A stretch of 64,000 bases of DNA from Beroe ovata (GCA_946803715.1 CAMPET010000107.1:62001-126000); one strand, 5' to 3'; shown: positions 18,515 to 31,111, numbered from the stretch's first letter. Notes: generated by a model not told the origin, from the sequence alone. Numbers and translations: made by a program.

Positions 18515-18551
18515 GCCACACAATTACAATAGTGATTGCCAGGGAGTGTAT

Positions 18552-18633
18552 TGTAGGATTTTACCCTACCGTCGGTGCGCGCGATTTTGCCAGGGATAAA
18601 ATCCCACCAGCAAGGGTAGGGTGAAATCCTACA
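18552..18633. mobile_element. 82-bp foldback MITE, family A, with 10-bp flanking repeat
   Basis: Same terminal inverted repeats as 18210-18304 with a shorter core. Direct repeat AGGGAGTGTA flanks it at 18541-18550 and 18634-18643, one base offset on the left. This is independent evidence that the family moves as a unit. Confidence 0.8.
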
Positions 18634-19177
18634 AGGGAGTGTAGGGACTAAGAAGCAATCCTACAATATAGCTGACGCGGTGTGCGCTTATCTTCATTTT
18701 AAGACCAGCTTCAAAATGCTTATTGTGCGTCTAGCATGGCCAATTATTATAACGATTAAATTGATGAAGGTTACACAAAGTAATGAGTTATGATGCTATG
18801 GTAGAATTGTTACTTTTGAAGGTGCTGTTCGTTTGCTCCTTCACTTGGTTGCATTATTGCAATCAATTATATTTAAATATATGTGCCTTTCAGCACTAGA
18901 TATACTTACATTTTCCTAGTATTAATCATTGTGATATTGTTACTTATGTTGTATATTGTTACTTATGTTGTATAAGTGGTTATTGTTAAATTTATCTAAA
19001 TCAATCAAAGGGAAAAGATAGTTCCCATAAGTACTTAGACCCTCAAAATTATAGTTTATCAATCATAAACTTTACAATCAACTATTTGGAACAAACATTC
19101 TCACATTCTTCAAGGGAGGACAATTTTGCCACTTAATGTTATAGTATTGGTAAGTGAAGGCTTAACATCCTAGGATT

Positions 19178-19945
<768 letters not shown>

Positions 19946-22019
19946 TATTTCACTTGATATGTCCTAGGTGTGCACATAGGCAGGACCAAGGTTTTTGATG
20001 TAATCTCTGTCCCTCTGGGCTCTGCTGTTGAATCATCAACAATTTATTGCATCATTTGGATTTGATATGTTATCGAGAATTTCAATTCTAAGTTCAACTT
20101 CATCAACAGTCCTGAAAGGTACTTGGAGTTTACATGTAATGGAATATTTGGTTTACATAAATTTGATATTATTATCATGATTCTCCTCATTTCATAAGAT
20201 TAGTGTATGATCAAGTTCTATTTAGTGTGATTTTCAGCAGAGCTTTAGATCTGTAACAAAAATATTCCTTGCAATTAATGTAAGGTTGCAGAAAAAGCAT
20301 AGTTATTGATTAATGGTGGCATAGAATGATTGTGAGTGTCTACCTCGACTCAGTTATTATAAGTATGATATTTTGAAGGGTGTATGATGTTAAACTTTTC
20401 TGTAATACGTTTGTTGTATAATAATAATGCTATGGAACATTTCTGGTGACTATAAATAAACATATTTATTTGAATAGCTTCGTTTGTATAGAATAAGTAT
20501 TACCATTTACCAAGTTTGTCATGAAGTTTAAATTCAATATTTTATCCAATGTTAAATTGAAAGGAAATAGTTATATATGCGTTTCCTTCAAGCCACCTTT
20601 TGAAAACTACCTAGGTATCGCAATTTACGTGATATGTAAAAATAGATTTTACATGTCAATTTGCCAATTAAGCTTATCACTCCAGTTTATCACGGCTTCG
20701 TTGAATAACCCAAGTGATTGTAAATTTTGATTTGAGTTACTGCAATATCATTCACTTTCATTCTAACAGAGGATTGTTTTCGAAATACATTTTATTTGTA
20801 CAGAAGTTAATTTGCAATTTTCTGAATTTTCCTTTCAAACATTTTTGTTAAATCAGCTGGAACATAATTTTGATTTTTGGGAGTTTCTTTCTATGGTATA
20901 CACTATACATCTGAGGTATGATAATTGATCATTGATGACAAAGGACCATATTGGGATGATATGCATGCATGCAAGGCGCATGCTTCTTTCTACTGTATTC
21001 CGCTGTTTTTGCACAGTATTAGAACTAGAACTTTTGGTCATGATTGAATTAATTGGTTTGCTGTTTGAAGCATGGAAGTTCCCTGATTTGGGTTTGTTCT
21101 CATTTAGACTATAGAGCCTAGCTGATGGAATATACATACAGTAATCATCCGATTGCCTATGTTTGATGCATCATATACATCTAGATAACAGACAGATGTT
21201 AATGCAACACTGTATTTGAATGATCCAAAACATCCCGATCTGTCTGTTATCAACCCACCGTTAAAAGCTCGAGGTGTGTTGAGATATTGTGTATAATTTT
21301 GATACCTCTAGCTGAATTTGTTATTAAAGTCTGTATGAATTTATACATATTACACTGATATTAATTTCCAGTTATGTTATAAGCCACGGGTTTTCATTGT
21401 AATTTGAGAATCAAGCCATTCACAGGAAGGCGGATCCAGAATGCCTCATATCTATCTGATTTACGGTGTACATGCTGCCACTCTAGAACCATCTGGTTAT
21501 CGGAGCCAACATAATTTCAATTCCTTTTCTGAGAAGGCTTCGTATTTCAAATTTCATTATCTGAATCTCGTCATATGAAGTCAGGCACACCAAATGGGTT
21601 CTTGAAGATAAATTCTCATTTTCAGTCGAAAGCTCTTACTCTTGTTTCTTGTAAGTGAGTGCTAGTCTTAATCAGCTTTTGGCAGTTTAAATCGTGTCTT
21701 CTCTCAATATTTGCAAGATCAAGTGACTATCATGCTGTCACTGCCTCATATGTCACAAGTTTCATTGGAGAAGTACTTGAATATTAAGCGAATACTGAAT
21801 ACCTCCACTTTAGTGTTATAGACCATGATCACCAATCAAATCACACACTTTTCGCATTCTGTATAAGTGGTAGAGTGATAATTATTGAAATTATTGCAGT
21901 CAAAAGTCATAATATAATAGTTGATAGTCATGGTATAAGCTCGGTAATCGCTACTTCCAATCCGCATTATATATTGTCATGAGCGATTCCGTCATGTAAA
22001 ACACAATATATCAGGCACT
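19946..22019. other. Intergenic, FAM72 to protrudin-like gene
   Basis: AT-rich sequence with no supported exon. It contains a perfect 14-bp inverted repeat, GATAACAGACAGAT at 21184-21197 and its complement at 21238-21251, with a 40-nt spacer. FAM72 3' UTR and the downstream gene's promoter are expected here. Confidence 0.6.
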
Positions 22020-23039
22020 ATGACGAAAGGTATCGAGTTGGATAAGCTTGTTTCGGTGTACCACAAGGTTAGATCTCTAGCTCTCCCCTTCACAGCAGTT
22101 TACAGCTCAATTCTCTACATGCTATCATGGCAAAACGTCCCTCTATCAGCCACAGCCCTGGTGCTTACTGTCACATTCCTGCTCTATCCAATCTACATAC
22201 AGATCATACTATTCCTAGCTATTGCAGCAGTGTTTGGACTTGGCTACGCTCAGAGTGTCTCATCTAAGGAAGAGTTTGAGCGCCCGGTCATCGACCCAGC
22301 AGAATACGTGAACCCACGCTACTACTCTCTACAATCCAAGAAATCACTCGAGTCAAAGAGCAAGACTGTGACTGAGTTCAAGAGTATGTTGAGTGACTTG
22401 GACAAGGTATTTACCTCAATCCTTATCACGTGGGATTCATTTATCGATGTTGTCACGTGGACTGACTTCGTGACATCACGTCACGTGCTAATTATCTTGT
22501 GTCTCGGTGTAACCGGACCCTTCTTCCTCTCCATCAACCTCACCCTTGTGATTCTGACTATCTACATTTTCTGTGGCAACAGTTCCTTTGTAAGTGCTCT
22601 GACCGTGTGGTTTGCCTCGTGCATCATTCCTCCTGACGATGATGAAAAGGAGCCGAGTGGGTTTTCCGATTCCTCTGATAGTGACTCGGAACTTTCCGTC
22701 CATAGCGTCATCGAGGACAAGTTCAATGAGTCGATCGATAATTCGCGAGCGAGCAGCAGCAGTCGAAAATCAACAATAAAGTCACGTGACCCGAACTTGT
22801 CTCTGGGAAGTGAGTCGGCTGAGTTAAGATGCTTGACATGTGGCGTTACCATGACGACAGGGAAAGTTGTGAAATGCGGGTTTTGTGGGTGTTTGAACTG
22901 TGGGAACTGCTGCAGGAGAACGGTCTACAAATCGAGATTAGGTGTCACGAACCCTGATACGAAACAGCACTTGGTCCTCGTCTGTAACGATTGTTACTCA
23001 TACCTTCCCAAAACAGAGAGTAACGGAACTAAAGAGTAA
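22020..23039 (+). CDS. ZFYVE27: Protrudin (ZFYVE27)-like membrane protein with C-terminal FYVE-type finger
   Basis: Protrudin is an ER membrane protein that contacts late endosomes and kinesin-1 and promotes outward endosome transport. This 339-aa single-exon frame has hydrophobic segments at about residues 22-45, 48-77 and 150-195, matching the reticulon-like hairpin layout. An acidic/serine linker follows (DSSDSDSELS near 220). The C-terminal zinc finger starts CLTCGV at about 271, continues CGFCGCLNCGNCC and ends with CNDC. That spacing of eight cysteines fits a FYVE-type finger, but the classical RRHHCR basic patch is replaced by CGNCCRRTVYKS, so phosphoinositide binding may be weak, as for human protrudin. 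Domain order supports the call; overall similarity outside the finger is modest. Confidence 0.72.
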   Translation: MTKGIELDKLVSVYHKVRSLALPFTAVYSSILYMLSWQNVPLSATALVLTVTFLLYPIYIQIILFLAIAAVFGLGYAQSVSSKEEFERPVIDPAEYVNPRYYSLQSKKSLESKSKTVTEFKSMLSDLDKVFTSILITWDSFIDVVTWTDFVTSRHVLIILCLGVTGPFFLSINLTLVILTIYIFCGNSSFVSALTVWFASCIIPPDDDEKEPSGFSDSSDSDSELSVHSVIEDKFNESIDNSRASSSSRKSTIKSRDPNLSLGSESAELRCLTCGVTMTTGKVVKCGFCGCLNCGNCCRRTVYKSRLGVTNPDTKQHLVLVCNDCYSYLPKTESNGTKE

Positions 23040-23614
23040 CGTGTGTAACGTGCTGGCATGTTACCCTTTTTAAAGAATTTTACCCGCTTTTCGCACCACT
23101 GCCTTGAATATCAGTAATTATCTGATTTTGTATAAGTACCGGTTTTATGTTGAGTATCAGATTTTTGTGAAGTTTACTTTTAATATTATTGAATATTTTT
23201 TGTTTTGAATTGGGTTTTTGTCTATTTCATTCTTTCTTTATGATGTGTATAAAATATAAGCGTCCATAGCTTGAGAAAATCTCCATAGATACCTTCAAAG
23301 TCGATAAATTGATAAAATGACGTAACGGTTTTTTTGACCGACGAATGCAATAATTTGCGGTCTAATAATCAATTTCATACCACCGCATCGTGAGTATTTT
23401 TGACGCTGAACTTGGAAGGAAAATTTTTGTTTCATTTTCATGCAAATACCATCAATTCCTATGTATTTTTGGACGCTGAATCGATTTTCCGTCGAATTTT
23501 GGCCCCAAAAATTTTTTGAAGATTAAGTGATAAGTACCACAGATCGAGTAACACCTGATACCATGTGTTCGAAACTTAGGTCGCATCCAAGTTCCAATAT
23601 TAGAGCTTTGGCAG

Positions 23615-24672
23615 ATGGCAGACGCGCGGCTACGGCATCTCCAGCACGTAACTGAACAATGCGCTGCCATGAAAACACGCACAGACGAACTTGGTCGTTA
23701 CCTAGGCGACATCTCTCGCATCTACTATCACCTAAACCATATGACGTCAGACGTGACGTCACAGCTTAGTTTGACGTGCATTGTGCATCACCGGTATCTT
23801 GATGTGAGAATAGCAGGGTTAGAGCCCTGTAACCAGATGACTCGCTTTATCAAGGTACTAGAAGTTACCTGCAATAATAAGCCACAACTTTTGACCTTTC
23901 ACATTTTCCCGATTTTTTGACCCGACGGTGTTATTGATCTACTATACCTACTGCTTCAGGTCGACATATCCCCCTACCTCCCCTCTCTTTTCCATCACGT
24001 GTGTGACAGTCACGTGATATCAGAATCACGGTCACGTGATAAATCACGTGACATAGTCGTTACCATGGAGTTACCTGCCGTTGCCATGGTTACTCTGATC
24101 AAGGTTGATGTGAGCCTGGTTTACCAATGTCCCAGTTCTATTCAGCAAAAGATCCATGCAGATAAACAGTTCTTTTGTTGTAAGTTCTGCCAAATTTACC
24201 TCAACATTCATCATTTGATTATCATGCTGACTAAAATGAAGTATACTATGAATTAATAACCCAAACCGCAGTGCCGATTCAGTCTGAGACCGTTGCCCCT
24301 CACGCTACATCACGAGCGGATCACGTTGTAACGCGTGAGGTGCCAAATTTTCTCCTCAGTTTCGAGAGATCGCTCAACAACGACCGAACATCCTATTGTC
24401 TGCGGGTGAGGAGTAAAGAGAAACTTCCGGGCGACTTGCCAGGCGAAATAGAGACTGATATTATGGGTGATTCGTCGCGCAACGCGCAGGAACTATTATC
24501 CGAATATAGGATCAGTAAACTGTCGCGAGATGAACTGTTAGGTGTGATAGTTCGTCTGAAGAAATATGGTGTTCAAATGGATAATGAGTGTGAGAGAGCG
24601 ATCAGTTCAACATCGTCTTTGGAAAAGTTACTCGACGCATATCATTCAATTCGTGGAATAACTATTTTATGA
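23615..24672 (+). CDS. Unrecognised 286-aa protein
   Basis: Three exons, 23615-23854, 23960-24179 and 24272-24672, have good splice sites (AAG/GTACTA, TTCAG/GTC, GTT/GTAAGTT, CGCAG/T) and join in phase to a stop. The N-terminus (MADARLRHLQHVTEQCAAMK) is helical and probably coiled. The middle is beta-like, with short hydrophobic strands. The C-terminus (LSEYRISKLSRDELLGVIVR) is helical. I see no signal peptide, membrane span or known motif. It lies about 0.6 kb downstream of the protrudin-like gene on the same strand. The start is tentative: an acceptor-like TTTGGCAG sits just before the ATG, so an upstream exon may exist. I did not recognise the family. Confidence 0.6.
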
Positions 24673-25977
24673 TGTTTGATTTTTATATGTTAAATCAATA
24701 TTGCGATTTGAGTCAGCAACGAGTTGATTGAACGAATACCAATCCCACAGATTACAGAATTTGATATTTTCTATCAATGGCGGTTTGCTTTCCATTTTGA
24801 GTGATGCACTGATGCCTCGTTTTATTGTTTTAAATTATTGAAGGCATAATGACTCCTTATACTAACTGCTTCTGTGGGCTGTGGAGTTCCGAGTGCACTT
24901 GCTGAGTTTGTTTCACAAAAGAATGTGAACCATGGTATTACTGATTTGCAATTCTAATTTGGGAAACTACTCTTTTCTACTAGCGGATTTTGTCGTTTTT
25001 CATGATAAGCTTTGCGCGGAAGACTCTGATCTGCGCGCGCGAAAACTAACGCGCGCAGATAACTATGCAGGCGCGCGCTCATTAATTAATTGAGCTAGCT
25101 GTGGCAATGACAACATGAGTGGCGTTGCTGCATGTATCCAAGTGATTAACTCTGGATTATGCAGTCACGTAGCTTATTGTATTTTGATAATAGAATCGAC
25201 ATGATTAATGATGATGGTCAGAGAAAAGGTGAGGTGATATGAACAAATTGCGTTTTTACATTTTACACCATTCAAATGCCATTGGCCATGCGTCTGGTAA
25301 TTGACATGACGTCATGACAACTGTCCAAATTTAACATTCAATAGTCCACACTTTTGCAAAAAATCAAGAACAGACAATTGCAAATTGCATTATTATTTTA
25401 AACTTATCAACACTACTTATTACAATCAAATTTGAGAAACTGAAGAAGATGTAGACATCGAAAGTTCTCTTGTGAATACAGTAGACTCTCGTTTCATTTG
25501 TTGAGCTCGCAAAATCAGATCACAGAGGAAAAACAGAATTTTTCATTCTCTACTTGATACACAATGCGACTCTTGAATATAACCCCACTCACACAACTCA
25601 AGCGGGCACGCTTGCGGAAACACCAGTGGCCATACAGTATTACAGTGAGGATAATTATCATAAGATCTATGGTCATGATTCTTTACCACTGACCGTTTAC
25701 AAACGTGCTTGAAAATTTGCTCAATAAACAAAGCTAAAGTATTCCAGATATACTCTAAATCAAATTATCCTCCATTGGTTGGTTGAAATGAGCTGTATTC
25801 CAGGAGCAGTCTGGAGATCAGAGATGCATTATCAAAGCTTGGTTTTCAACATTGCTGATTGCAACCTCATTCTCATGACGACACTCTAAGGGAAAGGATA
25901 ATGTTTGCACTTGCAGTTATTGTAGTTAGCACAGTAATTTCAGATTTCACTCATCACAACACCCGTGCCGTTTTCTT

Positions 25978-26106
25978 GTTCCCCTTTGTCCCTCGTTTAG
26001 GGTCAGGTGGGCTTTGTACAGCAAGGACAAGCCTACCCCTCTTTGCTTGGCAGGTCGCCAACTCATACTCTTCCCATAGAACTCACCTTTCTTCGAATTC
26101 GTCAGT
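25978..26106 (-). pseudogene. Isolated copy of the last ANKLE1 coding exon
   Basis: On the minus strand this reads LTNSKKGEFYGKSMSWRPAK and on through GLSLLYKAHLT, almost the same as the last exon of the ANKLE1-like gene at 31842-32005. It differs by a Lys-to-Met change, a net 3-nt loss before NEG, and divergence beyond. No other ANKLE1 exon is found nearby, so this is a partial duplication about 6 kb from the parent. The frame stays open, so it could be recent or under some use, but there is no gene around it. Confidence 0.75.
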
Positions 26107-27188
26107 CAAGCTAATACCGGTTCATACGTACTAGTGTCGCGTATACACCTCCTGAATAGAAATCCAGAGAATTATGCATTATGATCCACGATTGTAGTAG
26201 GTACATGGGCACAAAAAAGCGGTGGAGAATTTTCACAAGAACACATTTTCTTCCAAGAATTACGGAATGATTAAACCCACCTCGTGGAAGAATGTCTCAG
26301 GAGTCAGGACCGCCAACTGACAACCTGACCGTGACTCCAGCTATGAAGATCTATTTCATTACCTGAAATGTAAGTCGTTAATTCATCTTCAAGGACTGAA
26401 CATTGCTGTCTTGAGCAATGAGCATGTTTCGCGACGGTATATTTTTTGCAGCTAGTTAGGCGAGCGCGCGCGCATTCTCACATTATTGCTTACACTGAAA
26501 AAGGTTAACAAAAATAACATTCGTCGATCGCCGCAGTATTAAAAAACTTTTGATGATGTTTGCCAGTTTGCCACCATATCTAACCACCAGGGCCTGGGGC
26601 GGAATGGGTTTAGAGAAAATAACGAATAATAGAGAAACGTATTCCCGGTGAAGGGTCCCAATTGTTTTAGATCACGTGACAGCGATTGCACAATAAAATT
26701 CAACCCATTTCATCGCTGCTACTCCCAGTAGCAAACTCAAACAAATCGGTGTCAAAGGACAAAGGTAAGGAAACCAAACCAAATAAGGAATTTTGTTCCA
26801 AACAATGGTTAGAGCAAGTGCTTTGTAGTGTGGAAACATAGAAATCTGAAGTAAATCATAAGAAAGAAATTACAGTAACGAGCAATTTTAGGGACCTTTG
26901 TTGGGACAAAATCAGTGTCCTACTTACCAGGATGAACCTAATGTCCTGTTTAGAAAAAGAGCTCTTCAGGACCGCCCCGCTAAAAGCTGACCACCTCCTT
27001 AACACGACCACTCAATCAATGAGTTCGAGTTGGTTGCCGTGTATCCAGGAGTAGGAGGGTTACGTTCCTTGACCCAGCCCCTAGTCTGATATCAGCAGAA
27101 TCGCAGATATTATTCATTTTATCTACGGTCAGAAATAAGTACTACGTCAACAGAAATCTCTTTCATTAGATCCAAGTTTTAAATAGAG

Positions 27189-27395
27189 GGTGTGTCATAA
27201 AAAATAGACAAAAGTAAACGTTCATATCTCAACTCCTGTTTGGAATTTTGGGATGAAATTTGGAGGTCTGATGGTGTAAAAACGGCTAATATTCAAAAAT
27301 AACCGAACCTGTTAGAGAACCAAATTTTATTTAAGAAACCTCAAATAGAAGCTGAGATATAAACTTTCACCATTGTCCACTTTTAATGATACACC
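27189..27395. mobile_element. About 207-bp terminal-inverted-repeat element
   Basis: The left end GGTGTGTCATAAAAAATAGA and the right end, read in reverse complement as GGTGTATCATTAAAAGTGGA, match over about 50 bp with mismatches (both continue through TATATCTCA or CATATCTCA). No coding frame. Class is unclear; a non-autonomous DNA transposon is likely. Confidence 0.65.
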
Positions 27396-27642
27396 ATTGA
27401 CCCTGAAGCCTGTACTTCCCTAAAATAATACTTCTCAATAAATCGAACTCTATCTTTTGAACATCTATACCTTAGTAACACGTTGCATCAATACGTGACC
27501 AACCTTATGTATATAGTTTGACATGAAGATAAATATTTCAACTCGTGACGGTCATTTCTTGACTCCTTTGAGCAATAAGACAATGCCACTAAAAGGAACT
27601 TGTTAGAAATCCCCTGAATGAAACTTTATGATATAGAGGGTT

Positions 27643-27668
27643 GATTGGCTAGCAGAGCATAATAAGAG
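27643..27668 (+). promoter_or_regulatory. CCAAT / GCAGAG / A+T-box promoter module of the LDLa-GPCR
   Basis: GATTGG (inverse CCAAT), three bases, GCAGAG, then AATAAGAG. The same order and spacing occur before the second LDLa-GPCR at 52661, where the A+T box is TATATAAAG. Shared only between these two paralogues as far as I can see. Confidence 0.5.
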
Positions 27669-27794
27669 CGGGGACATAGACATATAGGAGCCAATTTCAT
27701 CCTAACAATGCGTTAGAAGCTGGTACGAACTTGAGAGCTGCACATCACGATTTAGATTTGTTGTCATTTCATCTTGTTCCATTTCTCCACCGAA

Positions 27795-30700
27795 ATGGTA
27801 GCTTATCTCCTCACTCTCTTGTTTCTTTATCCTCAAGTCATGCCCAAGAAATCTCATATTGAAGACGGTGAGTAACCTTGAAGGAATTTTGGCTTATTCA
27901 ATACTGTATTGAATTGAAGGTCTTCAGTATCAAAGTTAGCAATCAATACCTTAATCAAATTACTCGTCTTTCAGGGTATGAGTATCAGTGCGCACTCATG
28001 GAGTACAACGGCTATATCAAAAACGTCTGTCAACTCAATGGCAGTGACAGTTCTTACTTCAGGTGCTTTAACTCAGATATCTACTATCGAAAGAAGATAA
28101 AACTAAAAACTCGGTGCCCTGAAGACCCCAGTTTTTACCAGGTTTGTGGAATTGTGGATGTTGGGAACCACAAAGAAACAACGGCTGCAACGGCCCTTTG
28201 TAGAGCCTTCCTTTGTCATGACAATGTGGAAAATCTTCCATTCATCGTGGATAAGTTCAAAATAATCAGCGTCAAGAATAACTATGAGAACCAAATTTGT
28301 AACGGGATCCGCAACTGTGTAAACACATTCATTGATGAAGAGCATTGTGATAGAGAAAATCGATTTTCATCGTTGATATCTGGTGAAATAGTTGCAAAGC
28401 ATCTGATATGTAATGGCGAATGTGATTCATATAATTGTGAGGATGAAGCAAGATGCAACGGAGTAAAATATGGAGTGCACTGTTATCCGGCCTTAACGTA
28501 TTCCCCCCACGAACACTTCATTCCACCACATATGATGTGCACCGGCAAGGAAAATTGTAGGGATGGACAAGATGAAAAAGACTGTAGCTGGGACGATGAA
28601 AACGGTCAGCTTTGCCAGAGGAGGGAAAGAGATCCAGCGGTAACCGAAAAAATGAGATGCTTTCCTGGATTTGCGAAATGCAGTAATTACATGGACCAGA
28701 CCAACTGTACAGATCTCGAGAAGGTTGGCCTGAGGTGTCTTGTGAAGGGCTACCTATCTTCTGTATCCAAATTTGTTGTCTGCAAAGGCAAGCCTCAGCT
28801 TTGTGATGACAATTTCGAGAATCTGTGTGAGCAGGTCACTGCAAGTTGTCTGGTACATAAACATAGGATATGTGATGGAACATCGGATTGCCAAGACAAC
28901 AGCGATGAAACCCATCCTGCATGCCTCCAGAAAACAGAACGAATGTGCGAGAGACACGGTAAATTGAACGAAATGCTTCCGATACCTCATTTGTGGCTGA
29001 TGGATGGTTTCACCGACTGTACTGATGGAGAGGATGAGACACGATCGATATGGTCCACATGTGGATATGGTCCAACCCTGAGGTTTTCATCGGAGAGTCG
29101 TGAATGTATGAATGTCTTCCTATGCAGAGGCGGGGATTCTGGTTACGTCGAGGTTGATTTTCTTTGTGATGGAGTGGAGAGTTGTGGCTTTGAAAACAAC
29201 GTATGTTCCGTTTCAAGGAACTTCCCAAACATTTACACTGATCTCAGTAATACCATCCAACAATCGCAAAGGAGGCATTCAGGATGGGTTTATCATATGT
29301 CCTTCTGCGTCAAAGGAATGGCAAAGATTCAGAGCCTTGCACAAAATCCTTGTTTAATACGGTCTTTCAGGTTTCCAGATCACGACACATTTGGAATCAA
29401 CCGAGGTCAGGAATCATATCTTCTGCCACTAGCTCAAAGCACGTGTGACCATGTTTATGGGGAGAATTATGTATTCAGGAGCTGTAACAATGCATGCAAC
29501 GACTCCGTGTGCCCACTTACTGTCATACCTAATGGGAGCTCTTGCCCGATGCAGTTTCACCAGAGAGTTAAGACGTATGCAAAGGGCCCTGCAGAGAAGG
29601 ACTTGCCCTACCTGGCTATGCTATGGAGGACTCGTGGCTGGTTCACCAATAGGATCTTTGTGTGCAGCGACAATCTGAGGTGTCTCCCATATTCCAAGGT
29701 TTGTGATCTGGTGGCTGACTGTAGTGATGGGTCAGATGAGGCAGCATGTACCAACCATTATCAATGTGAAACCACCAGTCAGTTCATCCCCAAGACACAG
29801 AAATGTGATGGAGAATTCCACTGTTTAGATCTCTCAGATGAATGCAATGATGAATGCTCCAGAGAACTGTTGAGTGGTGTTGGTAAAAAGATAGCTGCCT
29901 GGTTATTAGGATGTATTTCAACAGTGTTCAATACATTTGTCATTATCAGGGCTATATATACCACCAAAGAATCCAAAAGTATTCGGTCCATGACGAACAA
30001 AGTCCTAGTATTACTGATAAATACTGGTGACCTGCTCATTGGGGTCTATCTCTTGTCAGTGGCTTCCATGGACATAATTTTCAAGGACAATTACTGTCTT
30101 GAGCAAACAGAATGGCTGAAAAGTTCCAAATGCACAATAGTAGGAGTAGTGAACACAATTGGATCTCAGATTTCTCTTATCTCCATGACTATGCTGAGCA
30201 TTATCAGGGCAAGGTCTGTGTCAAAGTCTCTGGTGAATGCATCTCCAGGGCTTAATATGAAAAACCTGCTTGTTCTATTGCTACAGACTTTCTCCATAGT
30301 ATTGGGATCAGTTGCTCTGGCTATCACACCCATAATTCCTAGCTTGGAGGACTTTTTTGTGAATGGGTTGCATCATGATCCTAAATACAAAGTTTTTATA
30401 GGATTCCTGGATAAGGATGACCATTTTGAAGTTCTGTCAAGGTACTATGGTAGGATGCAGAAGAAGACCTTGAAGTGGAAACTCATCAAAAAGATGGTAA
30501 AAGACATGTTTTCAAAGGACTATGGAATGTTGAAAGATGAGAAACTAGACTTTTATGGGAATGATGCTACTTGTATGTTCAAGTATTTTGTCACTCTGTC
30601 AGACCCACAAAGGCAGTTTACTTGGAGTGTACTGGCACTCAACTTCTCATGTTTCATTGCCATTGCATTAGCATACTTGATCATATCATCTGTGTCCAAA

Positions 30701-31111
30701 CACTCGACAGCCAATGTGGGAGATAGATTCAGGAAAAGACATAAAGCAACTCAGAGAAAAATATCTGCCATAATTCTGACAGATTGCATTTGCTGGATTC
30801 CTTTCATTGTCATAGCGATGATACACTCAATTGGGCTTGTTGATGCAACTAAATGGTACTCAGTGTTTTCAGTCATAATTCTACCTATAAACTCAGTAAT
30901 AAACCCATTTCTTTATGATGACTTACTTAGCCAAACTGCAGCATATATTTTCATCAAGATCTTCAAGTCTACCAAGAAGAAAAATCACGAAGTTGAGTTG
31001 GATCAGATGACTACGGACCAGAAAACTAGGTTGGGAATATCCGGGGCTTATCGTTATAGCCAAGAGATTGTATTGAATAATATAATTACTGTTGATACTA
31101 GGGTAGAGTAA
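27795..31111 (+). CDS. LDL-receptor class A repeat G-protein-coupled receptor, intact
   Basis: Predicted surface receptor with a large LDLa ectodomain and a rhodopsin-family seven-helix domain, as in GRL101/relaxin-receptor-type proteins. Two exons, 27795-27867 and 27975-31111, join in phase to 1069 aa. I chose 27795 because it adds a signal peptide (MVAYLLTLLFLYPQV) and removes a non-secretory leader. About eight to ten LDLa-like modules fill residues 25-650; the clearest calcium cages are CDGTSDCQDNSDE and CDLVADCSDGSDE. Helices begin near residue 660. TM3 ends SIIRARSV in place of DRY; TM6 has CWIP; TM7 has NPFLY. The second extracellular loop, about 95 residues between TM4 and TM5, is unusually long and charged. 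No leucine-rich repeats were seen. Ligand unknown. The paralogue at 52730-54900 is broken. Confidence 0.88.

Larger units (their letters stand above)
13499..19177. other. Gene-poor interval with KLC 3' UTR, CA repeats and foldback elements
   Basis: The first part is probably KLC 3' UTR. The rest holds an N-gapped CA microsatellite (14531-14896), a shorter CA tract (15894-15956), and a cluster of palindromic CpG-rich elements between about 18030 and 18645. Open frames here are short and show no family likeness. I see no gene until FAM72. Confidence 0.6.
24673..27794. other. Intergenic with exon relic and small TIR element
   Basis: Apart from the ANKLE1 exon copy (25978-26106) and a terminal-inverted-repeat element (27189-27395), no coding exon is supported. 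CpG-rich GCGCGC clusters occur at 25015-25080 and 26460-26475. A CCAAT/TATA-like module for the downstream GPCR lies at 27643-27668. Confidence 0.55.

Noticed and set aside
27878-27974. First 33 codons of the long LDLa-GPCR open frame
   Set aside because: This is intron sequence; an upstream exon with a signal peptide splices into 27975 in phase.
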